Below are positions 52,666 through 60,981 of a DNA stretch of 60,997 nucleotides, one piece after another; positions within the stretch are counted from its first letter, which is position 1, and each line of letters begins with the position of its first letter. Source of the stretch: Loktanella sp. PT4BL (GTDB taxonomy: Bacteria > Pseudomonadota > Alphaproteobacteria > Rhodobacterales > Rhodobacteraceae); the NCBI RefSeq assembly GCF_003201935.1, contig NZ_QJJL01000011.1, positions 1 through 60,997 on the forward strand, read 5' to 3'. The notes under the pieces are model-generated. The model saw only the letters and a program-made list of their open reading frames with translations, made no database searches and was not told the origin of the DNA. Made by a program: the position numbers and the translations under genes.

Positions 52666-53669
52666 CTTCTGCCCTCCTTGAGGGTCAGTTCGGCAATCCT
52701 CTTCAATTCATCCAATTCATCAATTTCGGCATCCGCTTTGCGCTCGGCAATTTTGCGGGCCTCATCAAATTCAGCATATTTTTGTTCAGCAACCTGCACG
52801 GCTTGCTGATGGGATCGCGATCCGGCGCCACTCAACACAGGCAGGTCGTTGGACTGAAGGAACACGTCCAGTACCGATTCCCAATCGGCAAGCCGCATCG
52901 CCTGACGCCTTCGTGCGCGCAATTCAGCCGTATCGAGGAACATGGTCACGATCAGATTCAGCTCGGAAACCTCACCATCTGCCAAATAGTTCTTGGCCGT
53001 GACGACATCCTTTTTGCGAACCCGATTGCCAGACCATGAGGTCAGGCCCATGTTGGGCACATCTGCATCAGCGCGGGCCACGATCAGTTCGGCAGCGGTA
53101 AAGCTGGATACGGCGTACAGCATCTTGTTCTGGATCGTTGCAAAGAAAACCTGTGCAGACTGAGATGTGCCATCGTAATCTTCACTGAGCGAAATCAGGT
53201 CGCGCACCTTCTTGTAGAACCGCGCTTCCGACGCACGGATGTCGCGTATACGCTCTAGAAGCTCGTCAAAGTAATCAAAGTCCGGCTGCTTCAGGCGCGC
53301 GTCATCCATCGCAAAGCCCTTAAGCAGATAGTCCTGCAGCACCGTGCTGGCCCACCGGCGGAACTGCACGCCACGCGGCGAACGGATGCGGTACCCAACG
53401 GCCAGGATCATATCCAGATTATAGACTTGAATCTGGCGTTCGACCTGTCGTGCGCCTTCGGTTTGAACTGTCATGGAATTCTTGACAGTTGCCGCCTCGG
53501 TCAGCTCATCATCCTCTAGAATGTTTTTGATATGCAGCGAAACGTTCTGCTTTGTCGTCGCGAAAAGATCAGCGATCTGGGCCTGGCTCAACCAGACGGT
53601 GCCGCCTTCGGCGCGCAGCTCGATGCGGCTGGTGCCGTCTTCGGTGATGTATAGAACGATGTCACTCAT
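52662..53669 (-). CDS. RhuM-family (virulence-type) protein
   Basis: A 335-residue member of the RhuM family, named from a Salmonella pathogenicity-island gene of unknown biochemical role. Family parts: ITEDGTSRIELRAEGGTVWL, LSQAQIADLFATTKQNVSLH with a helix-turn-helix look (about 27-50), and VYNLDMILAVGYRIRSPRGVQFRRWA (about 82-108), which resembles KilA/Bro-type DNA-binding segments. A coiled C-terminus is rich in Glu/Lys. RhuM genes often lie beside type I restriction genes, where their part is unknown. Both ends overlap neighbours by ATGA. Confidence 0.93.
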   Translation of the reverse strand: MSDIVLYITEDGTSRIELRAEGGTVWLSQAQIADLFATTKQNVSLHIKNILEDDELTEAATVKNSMTVQTEGARQVERQIQVYNLDMILAVGYRIRSPRGVQFRRWASTVLQDYLLKGFAMDDARLKQPDFDYFDELLERIRDIRASEARFYKKVRDLISLSEDYDGTSQSAQVFFATIQNKMLYAVSSFTAAELIVARADADVPNMGLTSWSGNRVRKKDVVTAKNYLADGEVSELNLIVTMFLDTAELRARRRQAMRLADWESVLDVFLQSNDLPVLSGAGSRSHQQAVQVAEQKYAEFDEARKIAERKADAEIDELDELKRIAELTLKEGRR

Positions 53670-56416
53670 GCGCTCACCTTCGTCGTCATCTTCGTGTACA
53701 TCTCGAACAGCTTTTCCAGCCGTTCGGTGTCGTTGCGGAAGCGGCGGCCGATGTAGATGCGTTCCAGAACTTCGTCGTTGTGGTCATGTGCGGCGCGCAG
53801 GTTGGCGGGCATTTTCTCGGGGTCGTAGAGGTCGGCGATGGTGGCGGGGAAATGCGCCTCACGGGCCAGAAGGATGCCTTCCGCCGCCGCTGCCAGGTCG
53901 GCGCGGTTCTTTTCCGTCAGTTTGGGGACGGGGAAGGTGTTCCAGCCCATGGTGTTGGAATAACGGAAATCGGTTTTCATCTTGCCGCAGACAGTGGCGA
54001 TCCAGACCAGATGCAGGCGCGAGGCGATCAGGGCCATGTTCCAGAGCGGGGCGTCGTAGAGGGCGAAAGCAAGATTGGAGACTATTGTTCCTGGTGCGGA
54101 ATACCCGCACGGTAGATAGTCACGGCTTTCTGACGATACACTTGGGACTACGATCACCGTTTCTGAGCCAGATTGACGTAACTCGCCAAACTTATGTGGC
54201 GTTTGTGCTGCATCAACAGTCGCCTGCTTTGTGCTTTCGAGACGCATAGCTCGAACGCTTTCTATCCGTTCGCGAATTGGTTTGATGCTCATGGCCGCAG
54301 ATAGATGATGACCCTTGATCCAAAGGCAATAACGCTCTTGGCCACGAATAAATTCCGCTGATCCGTATATTCTGCGAATGAATTGGTCTTGCTCGTCCTT
54401 TTCCAAGCCAATACTGACAAGTTCATCAGGACTCAACAAAAGGTGTCCACCATCCGTGGGTTGATTGCCTTTTGTCATGGGGTGTACCGTTCCAACCGGC
54501 TGGCTGGATTTCGTGACTATCACATTTGGGGCAGTAACCAAGTAGGCGTTAATATTGTCTGCCTCTTTCACCACCGCACCGCCATCGTCCGCTAACGTGA
54601 ACAGCTTCCTAATTGGTCCAGCATTATTGGAAATCGCCACAATCGCCACGGTCACACCCGCATTATGGCTGGCAAGGTTCGCCCATTTGAAACTGGTATG
54701 AGCAAAGGCGATCTCGTGCCCTGTCTTGAAAATCAGCGGCCAGAGGATCGGCACCTGCTGCCCCTGACAAATCGAGTTGGTGGACACGAATGCCGACACG
54801 GTGGGCGTGTGCAGCCCGTAATCGGCGGCCTTCATGAACCAGCCCGCGACATAGTCGAGCGATTTCCAGCTTTTCGTGCGTCCGTCGAGAATGCGCTGCA
54901 AATCCTCTTTCTGTTCGGTGCTTTGCCACGTTGACCCCAGATAAGGCGGGTTCCCGCAGATATAGGTCTCACCCCCCTCATTCGCGAAGTCGATCTGCGC
55001 CTGATCCAGCGGCGACATGAACAGGTCATCGGCCTGAAACTTCACCCCCGTCCCCGTGGGCGGGCAGACCGACAGCCAGTCCAGCCGCAGGGCGTTGCCA
55101 CAGGTGATCCAGTTCTGCGCGTCTAGCGGCAGGAACTCGGCCAACGCCTCTTTCTGGCCGCGATAGGTCACGTCGCATTGGTATTCCGCGATGATCAGCG
55201 CCAGCCGCGCGATCTCGGCCGAAAAATCCCGCAGCTCGATCCCGCGATAATTGGTCAGGGGAATGTCGGTGCGCCGCAGCGGCTCGCCCCGGCGTTTGTT
55301 GATCTCATATTCCAGTGCGCGCATTTCCTTGTAGGCGATGACAAGGAAGTTGCCCGACCCGCAGGCGGGATCGAAGACGCGGATCTTGGCCATGCGCGCC
55401 CGCAGATTGGCCAGCTTGCGCGCGTTGTCGCCCGCCGCCTCCAGCTCTGCCCGCAGATCATCGAGGAAGAGCGGGTTCAGCACCTTCAGGATGTTCGGCA
55501 CGGACGTGTAGTGCATGCCGAGGACCGAGCGTTCCTCTTCATCCGCGACGGCCTGGATCATCGAGCCAAAGATGTCGGGGTTGATCTGCGTCCAGTCGAG
55601 GCTGCCGATATGCGACAGGTAGCGCTGCGCGATCTTGGAAAAGCGCGGCACATCGGTGCTGCCCGAGAAGAGCCCGCCGTTCACATAGGGAAAGGTGTCG
55701 GCCCAGCGGGGCAGCTTGGCCTCGGCCCGTTTGGGGATGGCGGTGTTCATCGCGCGGAAGATTTCGCCAATGACCTCGTGCGTGTTCGACCCGTCGCGGT
55801 TCGCCATCTGGTCGATGGTGGCAGTAAACAGGTTGTCGCTGACGAAGATGTCGGTGTCTTCGGCGAAGAAGCAGAAGATCAGCCGCGCCATGAAGTGGTT
55901 CATATCATGGCGTTTCTCGGCGCTGCCCCAGTCGGGGTTGTCCTTGATCAGCTCGACATAGAGCCGGTTGAGGCGGCTGGTCGCGCGGATGTCAAACGCG
56001 CTTTCGCGGATCTGCTTGACGGTGGATATGCCGGCGAGCGGCAGGAAGAAGCCGAAATGGTCGGGGAAATCGGTGTAGCGGCAGGCGATGGTCTCGCCGG
56101 TCGTGATGTCCTCGGCCTCGAGGTCGATGCCATCGGTGGCGAGGATGAACTTGGCCTTGGCGCGGGTCGTGGCGGGGCTGTCGCGAAGGGCGGTCAGGGT
56201 CGCCGCGATGTCGCCCGGGGCGCAGGTCGCAAGGTGGATGTTGTTGGTCTGCAGGACGCCGCCGAGGTCGGACTTGTTCGACGCGCCGGTGCGCAGGCGC
56301 TTGATGGTGGTGTCCTTGTTGCCGAAGGCTATGAGGAAAGCATAGGGGAACTCGGCCGCGTCAAAGAGCTGCTCGGCAAGTTCGGAAACAGCTTGTTCGA
56401 TTTCAACGGCGTTCAT
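53666..56416 (-). CDS. MmeI-like N6-adenine DNA methyltransferase
   Basis: A 916-residue class I SAM-dependent methyltransferase. Motif I is FDPACGSGNFL (about 345), and the catalytic NPPY is in CGNPPYLGS (about 488), diagnostic of adenine-N6 methylation. A target-recognition-like region follows (about 600-800: SSQPVGTVHPM, ALYDAPLWNMALIASRLHLV, NTMGWNTFPVPKLT). The layout is that of MmeI-type type IIL enzymes. The first ~200 residues, where MmeI has its PD-(D/E)XK nuclease, lack a clear E-x-K motif, so cutting probably depends on another protein of the operon. ATG 56416 overlaps the VapC stop as ATGA. Confidence 0.93.
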   Translation of the reverse strand: MNAVEIEQAVSELAEQLFDAAEFPYAFLIAFGNKDTTIKRLRTGASNKSDLGGVLQTNNIHLATCAPGDIAATLTALRDSPATTRAKAKFILATDGIDLEAEDITTGETIACRYTDFPDHFGFFLPLAGISTVKQIRESAFDIRATSRLNRLYVELIKDNPDWGSAEKRHDMNHFMARLIFCFFAEDTDIFVSDNLFTATIDQMANRDGSNTHEVIGEIFRAMNTAIPKRAEAKLPRWADTFPYVNGGLFSGSTDVPRFSKIAQRYLSHIGSLDWTQINPDIFGSMIQAVADEEERSVLGMHYTSVPNILKVLNPLFLDDLRAELEAAGDNARKLANLRARMAKIRVFDPACGSGNFLVIAYKEMRALEYEINKRRGEPLRRTDIPLTNYRGIELRDFSAEIARLALIIAEYQCDVTYRGQKEALAEFLPLDAQNWITCGNALRLDWLSVCPPTGTGVKFQADDLFMSPLDQAQIDFANEGGETYICGNPPYLGSTWQSTEQKEDLQRILDGRTKSWKSLDYVAGWFMKAADYGLHTPTVSAFVSTNSICQGQQVPILWPLIFKTGHEIAFAHTSFKWANLASHNAGVTVAIVAISNNAGPIRKLFTLADDGGAVVKEADNINAYLVTAPNVIVTKSSQPVGTVHPMTKGNQPTDGGHLLLSPDELVSIGLEKDEQDQFIRRIYGSAEFIRGQERYCLWIKGHHLSAAMSIKPIRERIESVRAMRLESTKQATVDAAQTPHKFGELRQSGSETVIVVPSVSSESRDYLPCGYSAPGTIVSNLAFALYDAPLWNMALIASRLHLVWIATVCGKMKTDFRYSNTMGWNTFPVPKLTEKNRADLAAAAEGILLAREAHFPATIADLYDPEKMPANLRAAHDHNDEVLERIYIGRRFRNDTERLEKLFEMYTKMTTKVSA

Positions 56417-56835
56417 TCGGCTGTCCAGGGGTTGATCAGGTCGATATCGCAACCCTCGAAGTCAGGCGTATTGCGTGTCGCGACGGTGGCGCCGCAGGCG
56501 TGGGCAATGGATGCGATCTGGCAATCGGCCTGAGCGATCGGTCGCCCGGCGGACCGTCGTGCCGCTGCTATGGTAGCGAAGGACTGCGCGGCGTTGCTGT
56601 CGAAGGGCAGAATACGCCCGGCCAGGTCTTCGCGCAGGATGCGGTCCACGGCGTCAACCAGCGCGGCGCGGCGCTTGCCGTTCCCCATGATTGCGAGGCC
56701 AAAGCGCAGTTCCGCCTCCGATATCGAGGTCAGGTAAACGTTGAGCCCGTCCTGAGCCGACAACCAGTGTTCAACCTTGGGCTCCGGGGCCGGGCGCAAA
56801 AGCTCGGAGATGACATTCGTGTCGAGGATGATCAT
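56413..56835 (-). CDS. PIN-domain toxin (VapC/FitB family)
   Basis: A 140-residue PIN-domain ribonuclease toxin. The acidic residues expected of the active site are visible: Asp in MIILDTNVISELL (about 5), Glu in SEAELRFG (about 42), Asp in AQADCQIASIA (about 103) and Asp in TRNTPDFEG (about 121). The sequence most resembles FitB-type VapC proteins. It starts 3 bp after the antitoxin stop and overlaps the methyltransferase start, so the pair is the head of the defence operon. Confidence 0.94.
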   Translation of the reverse strand: MIILDTNVISELLRPAPEPKVEHWLSAQDGLNVYLTSISEAELRFGLAIMGNGKRRAALVDAVDRILREDLAGRILPFDSNAAQSFATIAAARRSAGRPIAQADCQIASIAHACGATVATRNTPDFEGCDIDLINPWTAE

Positions 56836-56838
56836 GCG

Positions 56839-57087
56839 TCAAGCCTGGTCGAACGCGGGCGGTTCACGCATGGCTTCACGCTGCGGAAGGTCGAGATCAA
56901 CGCCACCCAGAGGCGCGACCCGTGCACGGATGGCCGCGGCAAGATCGTGGTAGGGCTTTGCTTCGCCCACGACGTGACGCAATATCTCGCGCGCCTCCTC
57001 TTCCATTGAACGGCCATGCTCGGCCGCGCGGATGCGAAGGCGGCGCTTCACGTCATCGTCAAGGTTCCGGATGGTAATGCTTGCCAT
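56839..57087 (-). CDS. Antitoxin (VapB/FitA, ribbon-helix-helix)
   Basis: An 82-residue antitoxin. Residues about 1-40 are a ribbon-helix-helix DNA-binding domain of the FitA type (MASITIRNLDDDVKRRLRIR, then AAEHGRSMEEEAREILRHVV). The C-terminal part is the toxin-binding tail. The start at 57087 is set by the RHH strand and GGAG 7 bases upstream; the open frame to 57225 is too long for the family. It would neutralise the PIN toxin encoded next and repress its own promoter. Confidence 0.93.
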   Translation of the reverse strand: MASITIRNLDDDVKRRLRIRAAEHGRSMEEEAREILRHVVGEAKPYHDLAAAIRARVAPLGGVDLDLPQREAMREPPAFDQA

Positions 57088-57109
57088 TGCGTACTCCGAC
57101 TGTGACACC

Positions 57110-57138
57110 ATGGTAATCAGCGATTGCAGTGCTATCAA
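57110..57138 (-). promoter_or_regulatory. Possible promoter of the vapBC-defence operon
   Basis: On the minus strand, TTGATA (57138-57133) and TACCAT (57115-57110) are separated by 17 bases, just upstream of the antitoxin start. The -10 overlaps the palindrome ACCATGGT (about 57107-57114), a possible half of the antitoxin operator. Match and position are reasonable but unproven. Confidence 0.45.
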
Positions 57139-57444
57139 GTCACGTCTCGCTCGGAGAGAGTATTTACAGACACCTGACAACGCACAAGCAATCAGATCAA
57201 CGGCACAGCGCTCTTGCATGCCCAAAGGACGATCAACCCTCTACGGCCCTATCTTCCTCAACTTCAGTCGCGCGACACCTTTTGTTGATAAAGCGCCGAT
57301 GGGCATGATGGTTTATCAATAGTTCTTTACTTTTTGGCGGACCACTGAGCAACTACCATTTCATCTGTACTGCGCGCTCATCCAAAGATACGCAACGCAA
57401 CCCCCATGCATATTGGCGCATAGGCGGAAAAGGCCCCACACAAG

Positions 57445-57981
57445 GTGTGCGGCAGCATAGCGATCAGAGGCTCATCAAAAATAGGACAATCTCGATGGTT
57501 TTTGGCACAGGCCAAGTCAAACAGCGTTCAGATTGCCCAGAGAAATCTGCAGATAAAAAACTTCGAGACCTTTCTGCCGTTCGAGGAAGAACCGCACCCA
57601 TGCTTCTGTGCGACGTTGCCATCCACGCGCCCTATTTTTCCAGACCACCTTTTTGTGGCGCTTGATATGTCTCAGGACTTCTGGGGCCAAATCCACTCCC
57701 TCTTTGGCATCGCACACATTGTGAAAATCGGTAAATCACCCGCTGTTGTGCCAACTCTGCTTGTCACCGAGCTGATGCAGCGATGCGACAGGAAAGGCCT
57801 GATGCGGCCCGTCAAACCACAGAGACCTATTGATCACGTTTCGACCACAAGAATGCCCTTTGCAAATTTTATAGCAGAGGTCGAAAGCACCGCACGTGAC
57901 CGCCGAGTCTGTCTCCTCAAGAAAAGAATAACGGCGCCCTTCCCCATTGTTGCGCCCGGCAACCACCTGCACTTGGCCTAG
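57445..57981 (+). CDS. RfaH/NusG-like transcription antitermination protein
   Basis: A 178-residue protein with a NusG-type N-terminal fold: SRWFLAQAKSNSVQIAQRNL (about 16-35), FETFLPFEE, then RPIFPDHLFVALDMSQDFWG (about 62-82) and FGIAHIVKIGKSPAVVP. The C-terminal ~50 residues (DHVSTTRMPFANFIAEVEST, then a VAPGNHLHLA end) correspond to a KOW domain. Such specialised NusG paralogues usually act on long polysaccharide or secretion operons; none is adjacent. Some substitutions (PCFCATLP before the FPDHLF motif) look like decay, so activity is uncertain. The GTG start is a guess. Confidence 0.7.
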   Translation: MCGSIAIRGSSKIGQSRWFLAQAKSNSVQIAQRNLQIKNFETFLPFEEEPHPCFCATLPSTRPIFPDHLFVALDMSQDFWGQIHSLFGIAHIVKIGKSPAVVPTLLVTELMQRCDRKGLMRPVKPQRPIDHVSTTRMPFANFIAEVESTARDRRVCLLKKRITAPFPIVAPGNHLHLA

Positions 57982-58421
57982 ACCATCAAGCAATTGCCCC
58001 AGTCAAATGAGACAACCAACAGATCGATAGGCCCTCTGCGTTTCGCGAAACCAAATGAACCAGTGTCGTTTGCCAAAGGGTTAGCAATACGATTGATCGA
58101 CCGCAGCGGATCCTGTCCACACTTGGTGAAGCGGCTAAGTGTTGATGCATTTTACGTCGCGTGGAAACGTCCTCTGATATTCCGCGACGGCCAGTAGGAA
58201 TTTCAGGGAGAGCTTGTCGGATTGTCGGCGTTGGCCAAGCTTAGTCCAGTCGGTAGGTTTCTTCGTAAAATTACCAAAAGGGGAAACAAACGATAAACTT
58301 CATTTTGAGGGTGTGGCTTTGAATCGGCTGTAGAGAATTTTGAGACGCTGAAAAGTATAGATAGCTGGAGTTTGTCTTATCACAGCCCGATTACCTTATC
58401 CCCCCCCGCAATGCTTTGAGC
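57982..58421. other. Gene-free stretch
   Basis: No protein, repeat or strong hairpin could be supported. The sequence is AT-richer than the flanking genes. Confidence 0.5.
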
Positions 58422-58574
58422 ATGAACGTAATCGCGTCAAGCTCTTGGGGTTCCGCAGCCCCAGCGCCCGCTACGGCGAATGATTTGAATGGCGTGACGA
58501 ACGTGATCGATGGTGACACGGTTGAAATCCGAGGAACCAACCTTGGCTGCAATGTCGATGGAGAAGTCACATGA
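58422..58574 (+). pseudogene. Nuclease (SNase-like) start fused to prophage-gene remnant
   Basis: A 50-codon frame from ATG. Residues about 24-39 (GVTNVIDGDTVEIRGT) match the first strand of staphylococcal-nuclease-type thermonucleases. Straight after, LGCNVDGE matches a segment of the prophage protein at 9784-10461 (LGCKVDGG), and a TGA follows. So two unrelated fragments have been joined in frame by a deletion or recombination. Confidence 0.6.
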
Positions 58575-58825
58575 TTGGCTGCCACCTCGACACAAACGAG
58601 GGGAGCATCACGGCGAGCGTGGGTGCTATGCCGGACTATCACGGCCGCAAGCGCATGACGATCTGATTGATGAAATTCGCCCACTCTGGGCTGAAGCTTG
58701 ACTGTATGCCGGGAGCCGTGCCGCGCTATATGTCATTTGAAACGAAACTGGAACAGCAAGGGGAGCGCGCGAATATGGTCAAAATGTCTGCACGTTTTAT
58801 CAACGTCAGGCGTTCACGCTGCTAA
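58542..58825 (+). pseudogene. Decayed relative of the 9784-10461 prophage gene
   Basis: Read across one frameshift and one TGA, this stretch gives LGCNVDGE, then ITASVGAMPDYHGRKRM, then CMPGAVPRYMSFETKLEQQG, ending at TAA 58823. The same order and spacing occur in the intact protein (LGCKVDGG, IAATVAGLPDSLGGIRM, WMPGAVPRCVPVDIKRN). It is a fossil of a second copy of that prophage module. Confidence 0.65.
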
Positions 58826-59106
58826 CCATCAGGATTCAACCGTTTGTGCAGGTCCTTGCCAGTACGGAAGAACGGTGCGGATTTTGCATCGAGGGTCATG
58901 ATCTCTCCTGTACGAGGATTACACCGCCTGCCTACCGAACGGTGCCGGACACCAAAGACACCAAACCCGCGCAGCTCCACCCGACCACCCGCTGCAAGAT
59001 GCGTACTGATCGTGTCGAATACAGCGGCTACGACCTTTTCAATTTCACTGCGGTAAAGATGCGGATTTTCCGCCGCAAGCCGCGCTATCAGTTCGCTTCT
59101 GATCAT
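58822..59106 (-). CDS. IHF beta-like HU-family DNA-binding protein
   Basis: A 94-residue HU/IHF-fold protein. MIRSELIARLAAENPHLYRS at the start is the IHF-beta type, followed by the dimer helices and VELRGFGVFGVRHRS, the beta arm with NPRTGE and its Pro, and a FRTGKDLHKRLN end. ATG 59106 is chosen as the usual IHF-beta start; six extra codons are open upstream. It is likely a divergent extra copy rather than the chromosomal ihfB, given the decayed surroundings. It bends DNA and may serve recombination or transcription of the local elements. Confidence 0.88.
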   Translation of the reverse strand: MIRSELIARLAAENPHLYRSEIEKVVAAVFDTISTHLAAGGRVELRGFGVFGVRHRSVGRRCNPRTGEIMTLDAKSAPFFRTGKDLHKRLNPDG

Positions 59107-60037
59107 TCCGGACCCTTGGTTCATCTACCAGACATTCGCCTATTAGTGGGCTCGTTATCCGTTCAACGGATCAACCTATCTTTTGCCGTGATGTAGGGCA
59201 TTGGATACCCGGTTACAGATGGCCTCGTTGCGTCGCATCAAAGTGGTGGGTGTATCGCTGCGGAATTGACACCAAAGGTGCCCAATTCGACGACACCTCC
59301 TCCCAGTAGTGCCGTCGAACCCGCTCCTCAAAGAGCGTAATGATCCGTTCCACGCCTGATTACAGAGTGTCGCTGGATCCCCTCCCATAACGCGGGCTGA
59401 CGAACGCCAACGCTTTATATTTTTAGTGTATCACGGTTTCATGAATGCCGATGTTGTCCAAAGATAGGTCGGCCTTGATGTTCGTACGGTTTGCCTCGGA
59501 CACGTTCGAGATAAGGCTGCTGTCGAGCCTTGAGCGCTGCGCCAACAGCGCGAAGGCACTTCACCTGGCGCAGTTTGCGATGTTCGCTGCAGGCCTGATA
59601 ATCTTCAACTGTCCGTGCCGTGCTTCGTCTCGAACCACGGCAGATTAATGGCCGGCATGGCCCCGTATTAGCAGCAACGTAATGGAGGCCAACAGATTTC
59701 GAAACTGCAATAAGGCACTACGGTCGGTGGACTTGGATAAATTACTGGACGAGCATTAAAGCCTGTCACACATGGGTTTCGTGAACGCTGAACGCGACGC
59801 GCCTTTCCAAGAGCAAGGATGGGCAGCTACGACCAAACGTACTGGTTAGGCGCTAAAGGGTTCAAGCTGCACCATTTCGGTTAAAGCGATCGCACGACAA
59901 CATGGGTGCGCTAATCGACGCCAGGTAAATGTTTGGCCTTCGGCAAAAAGCTGCCACGTCAATCCCGGTCTTGGCTCTTGGGCTTCACGTTTTGGCGCAT
60001 TTTGAATACCAGAGCGGCTTTCGAACAGGGATGAGAC
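59107..60037. other. Gene-free stretch of about 0.9 kb
   Basis: Only short frames without recognisable domains occur (for example 59445-59648 on the plus strand). I found no clear hairpin, repeat or insertion-sequence end. It looks like decayed intergenic DNA between the IHF-like gene and the UPF0149 gene. Confidence 0.55.
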
Positions 60038-60721
60038 ATGGCTAAAAACGCAAAACGGCTGGCCCGCCTAACTGAACTACTGAACGCGCTGCAAGTCGAA
60101 AGCTTGCCCATGACCCTCAGCGAACTCGACGGTTATATCACTGGCGTTCTGGCTTGCCCTGAGATGATCCCACCCATGTTGTGGATGCCACAGGTGTGGC
60201 GCATAACTGGCGATGCGTATCTCGTCGATCAGAAGGTGCCGGAAGAAACGATCGGCGCCGTCATGGAGCATTACAATGCCCTGGCAAAAGCCATGACCTG
60301 GTCACGTTGGGTCGCCCCTATCTACGAGGTGGATTCCAAGAGCGGTGAGACCCTATGGGAACCTTGGGTTGACGGTTTCAGCCGTGCGATGGACTTACGG
60401 CCAGACGCTTGGGAAGGGTTACTGGACAGAGCCGATGAAGAAACCCAAGCCAGTCTGATTTTTCTGATCGCACTGCAGGACATTAGCATGGGCAACAGCA
60501 AGTTTTCCAAACAGGAAATTGAACAGATTGATCAGGAAGCCCCCGACTTAATCCTGAATTGTGTGGCAACCATTTTACTCCAATCACGCCCTGAACTTGC
60601 TGGGACTGTTGCAGCAAACCTCTCCAGAATGCCCCATAAGGGAGAACGACGTCCCGAACGAAACGATCCTTGCTCTTGCGGTTCAGGTAAGAAGTATAAG
60701 CTGTGCTGCGGCCGGAATTAA
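60038..60721 (+). CDS. UPF0149/YecA-family protein with SEC-C motif
   Basis: A 227-residue protein. The N-terminal ~170 residues are the UPF0149/YecA helical domain (MTLSELDGYITGVLACPEMI, PWVDGFSRAMDL). The C-terminal DPCSCGSGKKYKLCCG (about 209-224) is a SEC-C zinc-binding motif like the one at the end of SecA. YecA-type proteins bind SecA or ribosomes through such motifs; the exact role is unclear. It has no operon partner. Confidence 0.92.
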   Translation: MAKNAKRLARLTELLNALQVESLPMTLSELDGYITGVLACPEMIPPMLWMPQVWRITGDAYLVDQKVPEETIGAVMEHYNALAKAMTWSRWVAPIYEVDSKSGETLWEPWVDGFSRAMDLRPDAWEGLLDRADEETQASLIFLIALQDISMGNSKFSKQEIEQIDQEAPDLILNCVATILLQSRPELAGTVAANLSRMPHKGERRPERNDPCSCGSGKKYKLCCGRN

Positions 60722-60904
60722 GCAACGGCATGTCATCTATAACACAATTAGTTGCCCCTTGCCTGCAAGTGTCCGCCACTGCACGCGACTGCGTGCGAAT
60801 GCAGTTTATCTGAGCTGGTGTTGACGTGGCGTTGACGTAAACGTGCAAAAGGCCGATGGTACTATGGTACCACCAACTTAAGCGTTTGTTTTATTTGGAA
60901 GTTT

Positions 60905-60981
<77 letters not shown>

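Noticed and set aside
55178..56533. 451-residue plus-strand open frame opposite the methyltransferase
   Set aside because: It has no domain and overlaps the conserved methyltransferase motifs on the minus strand.
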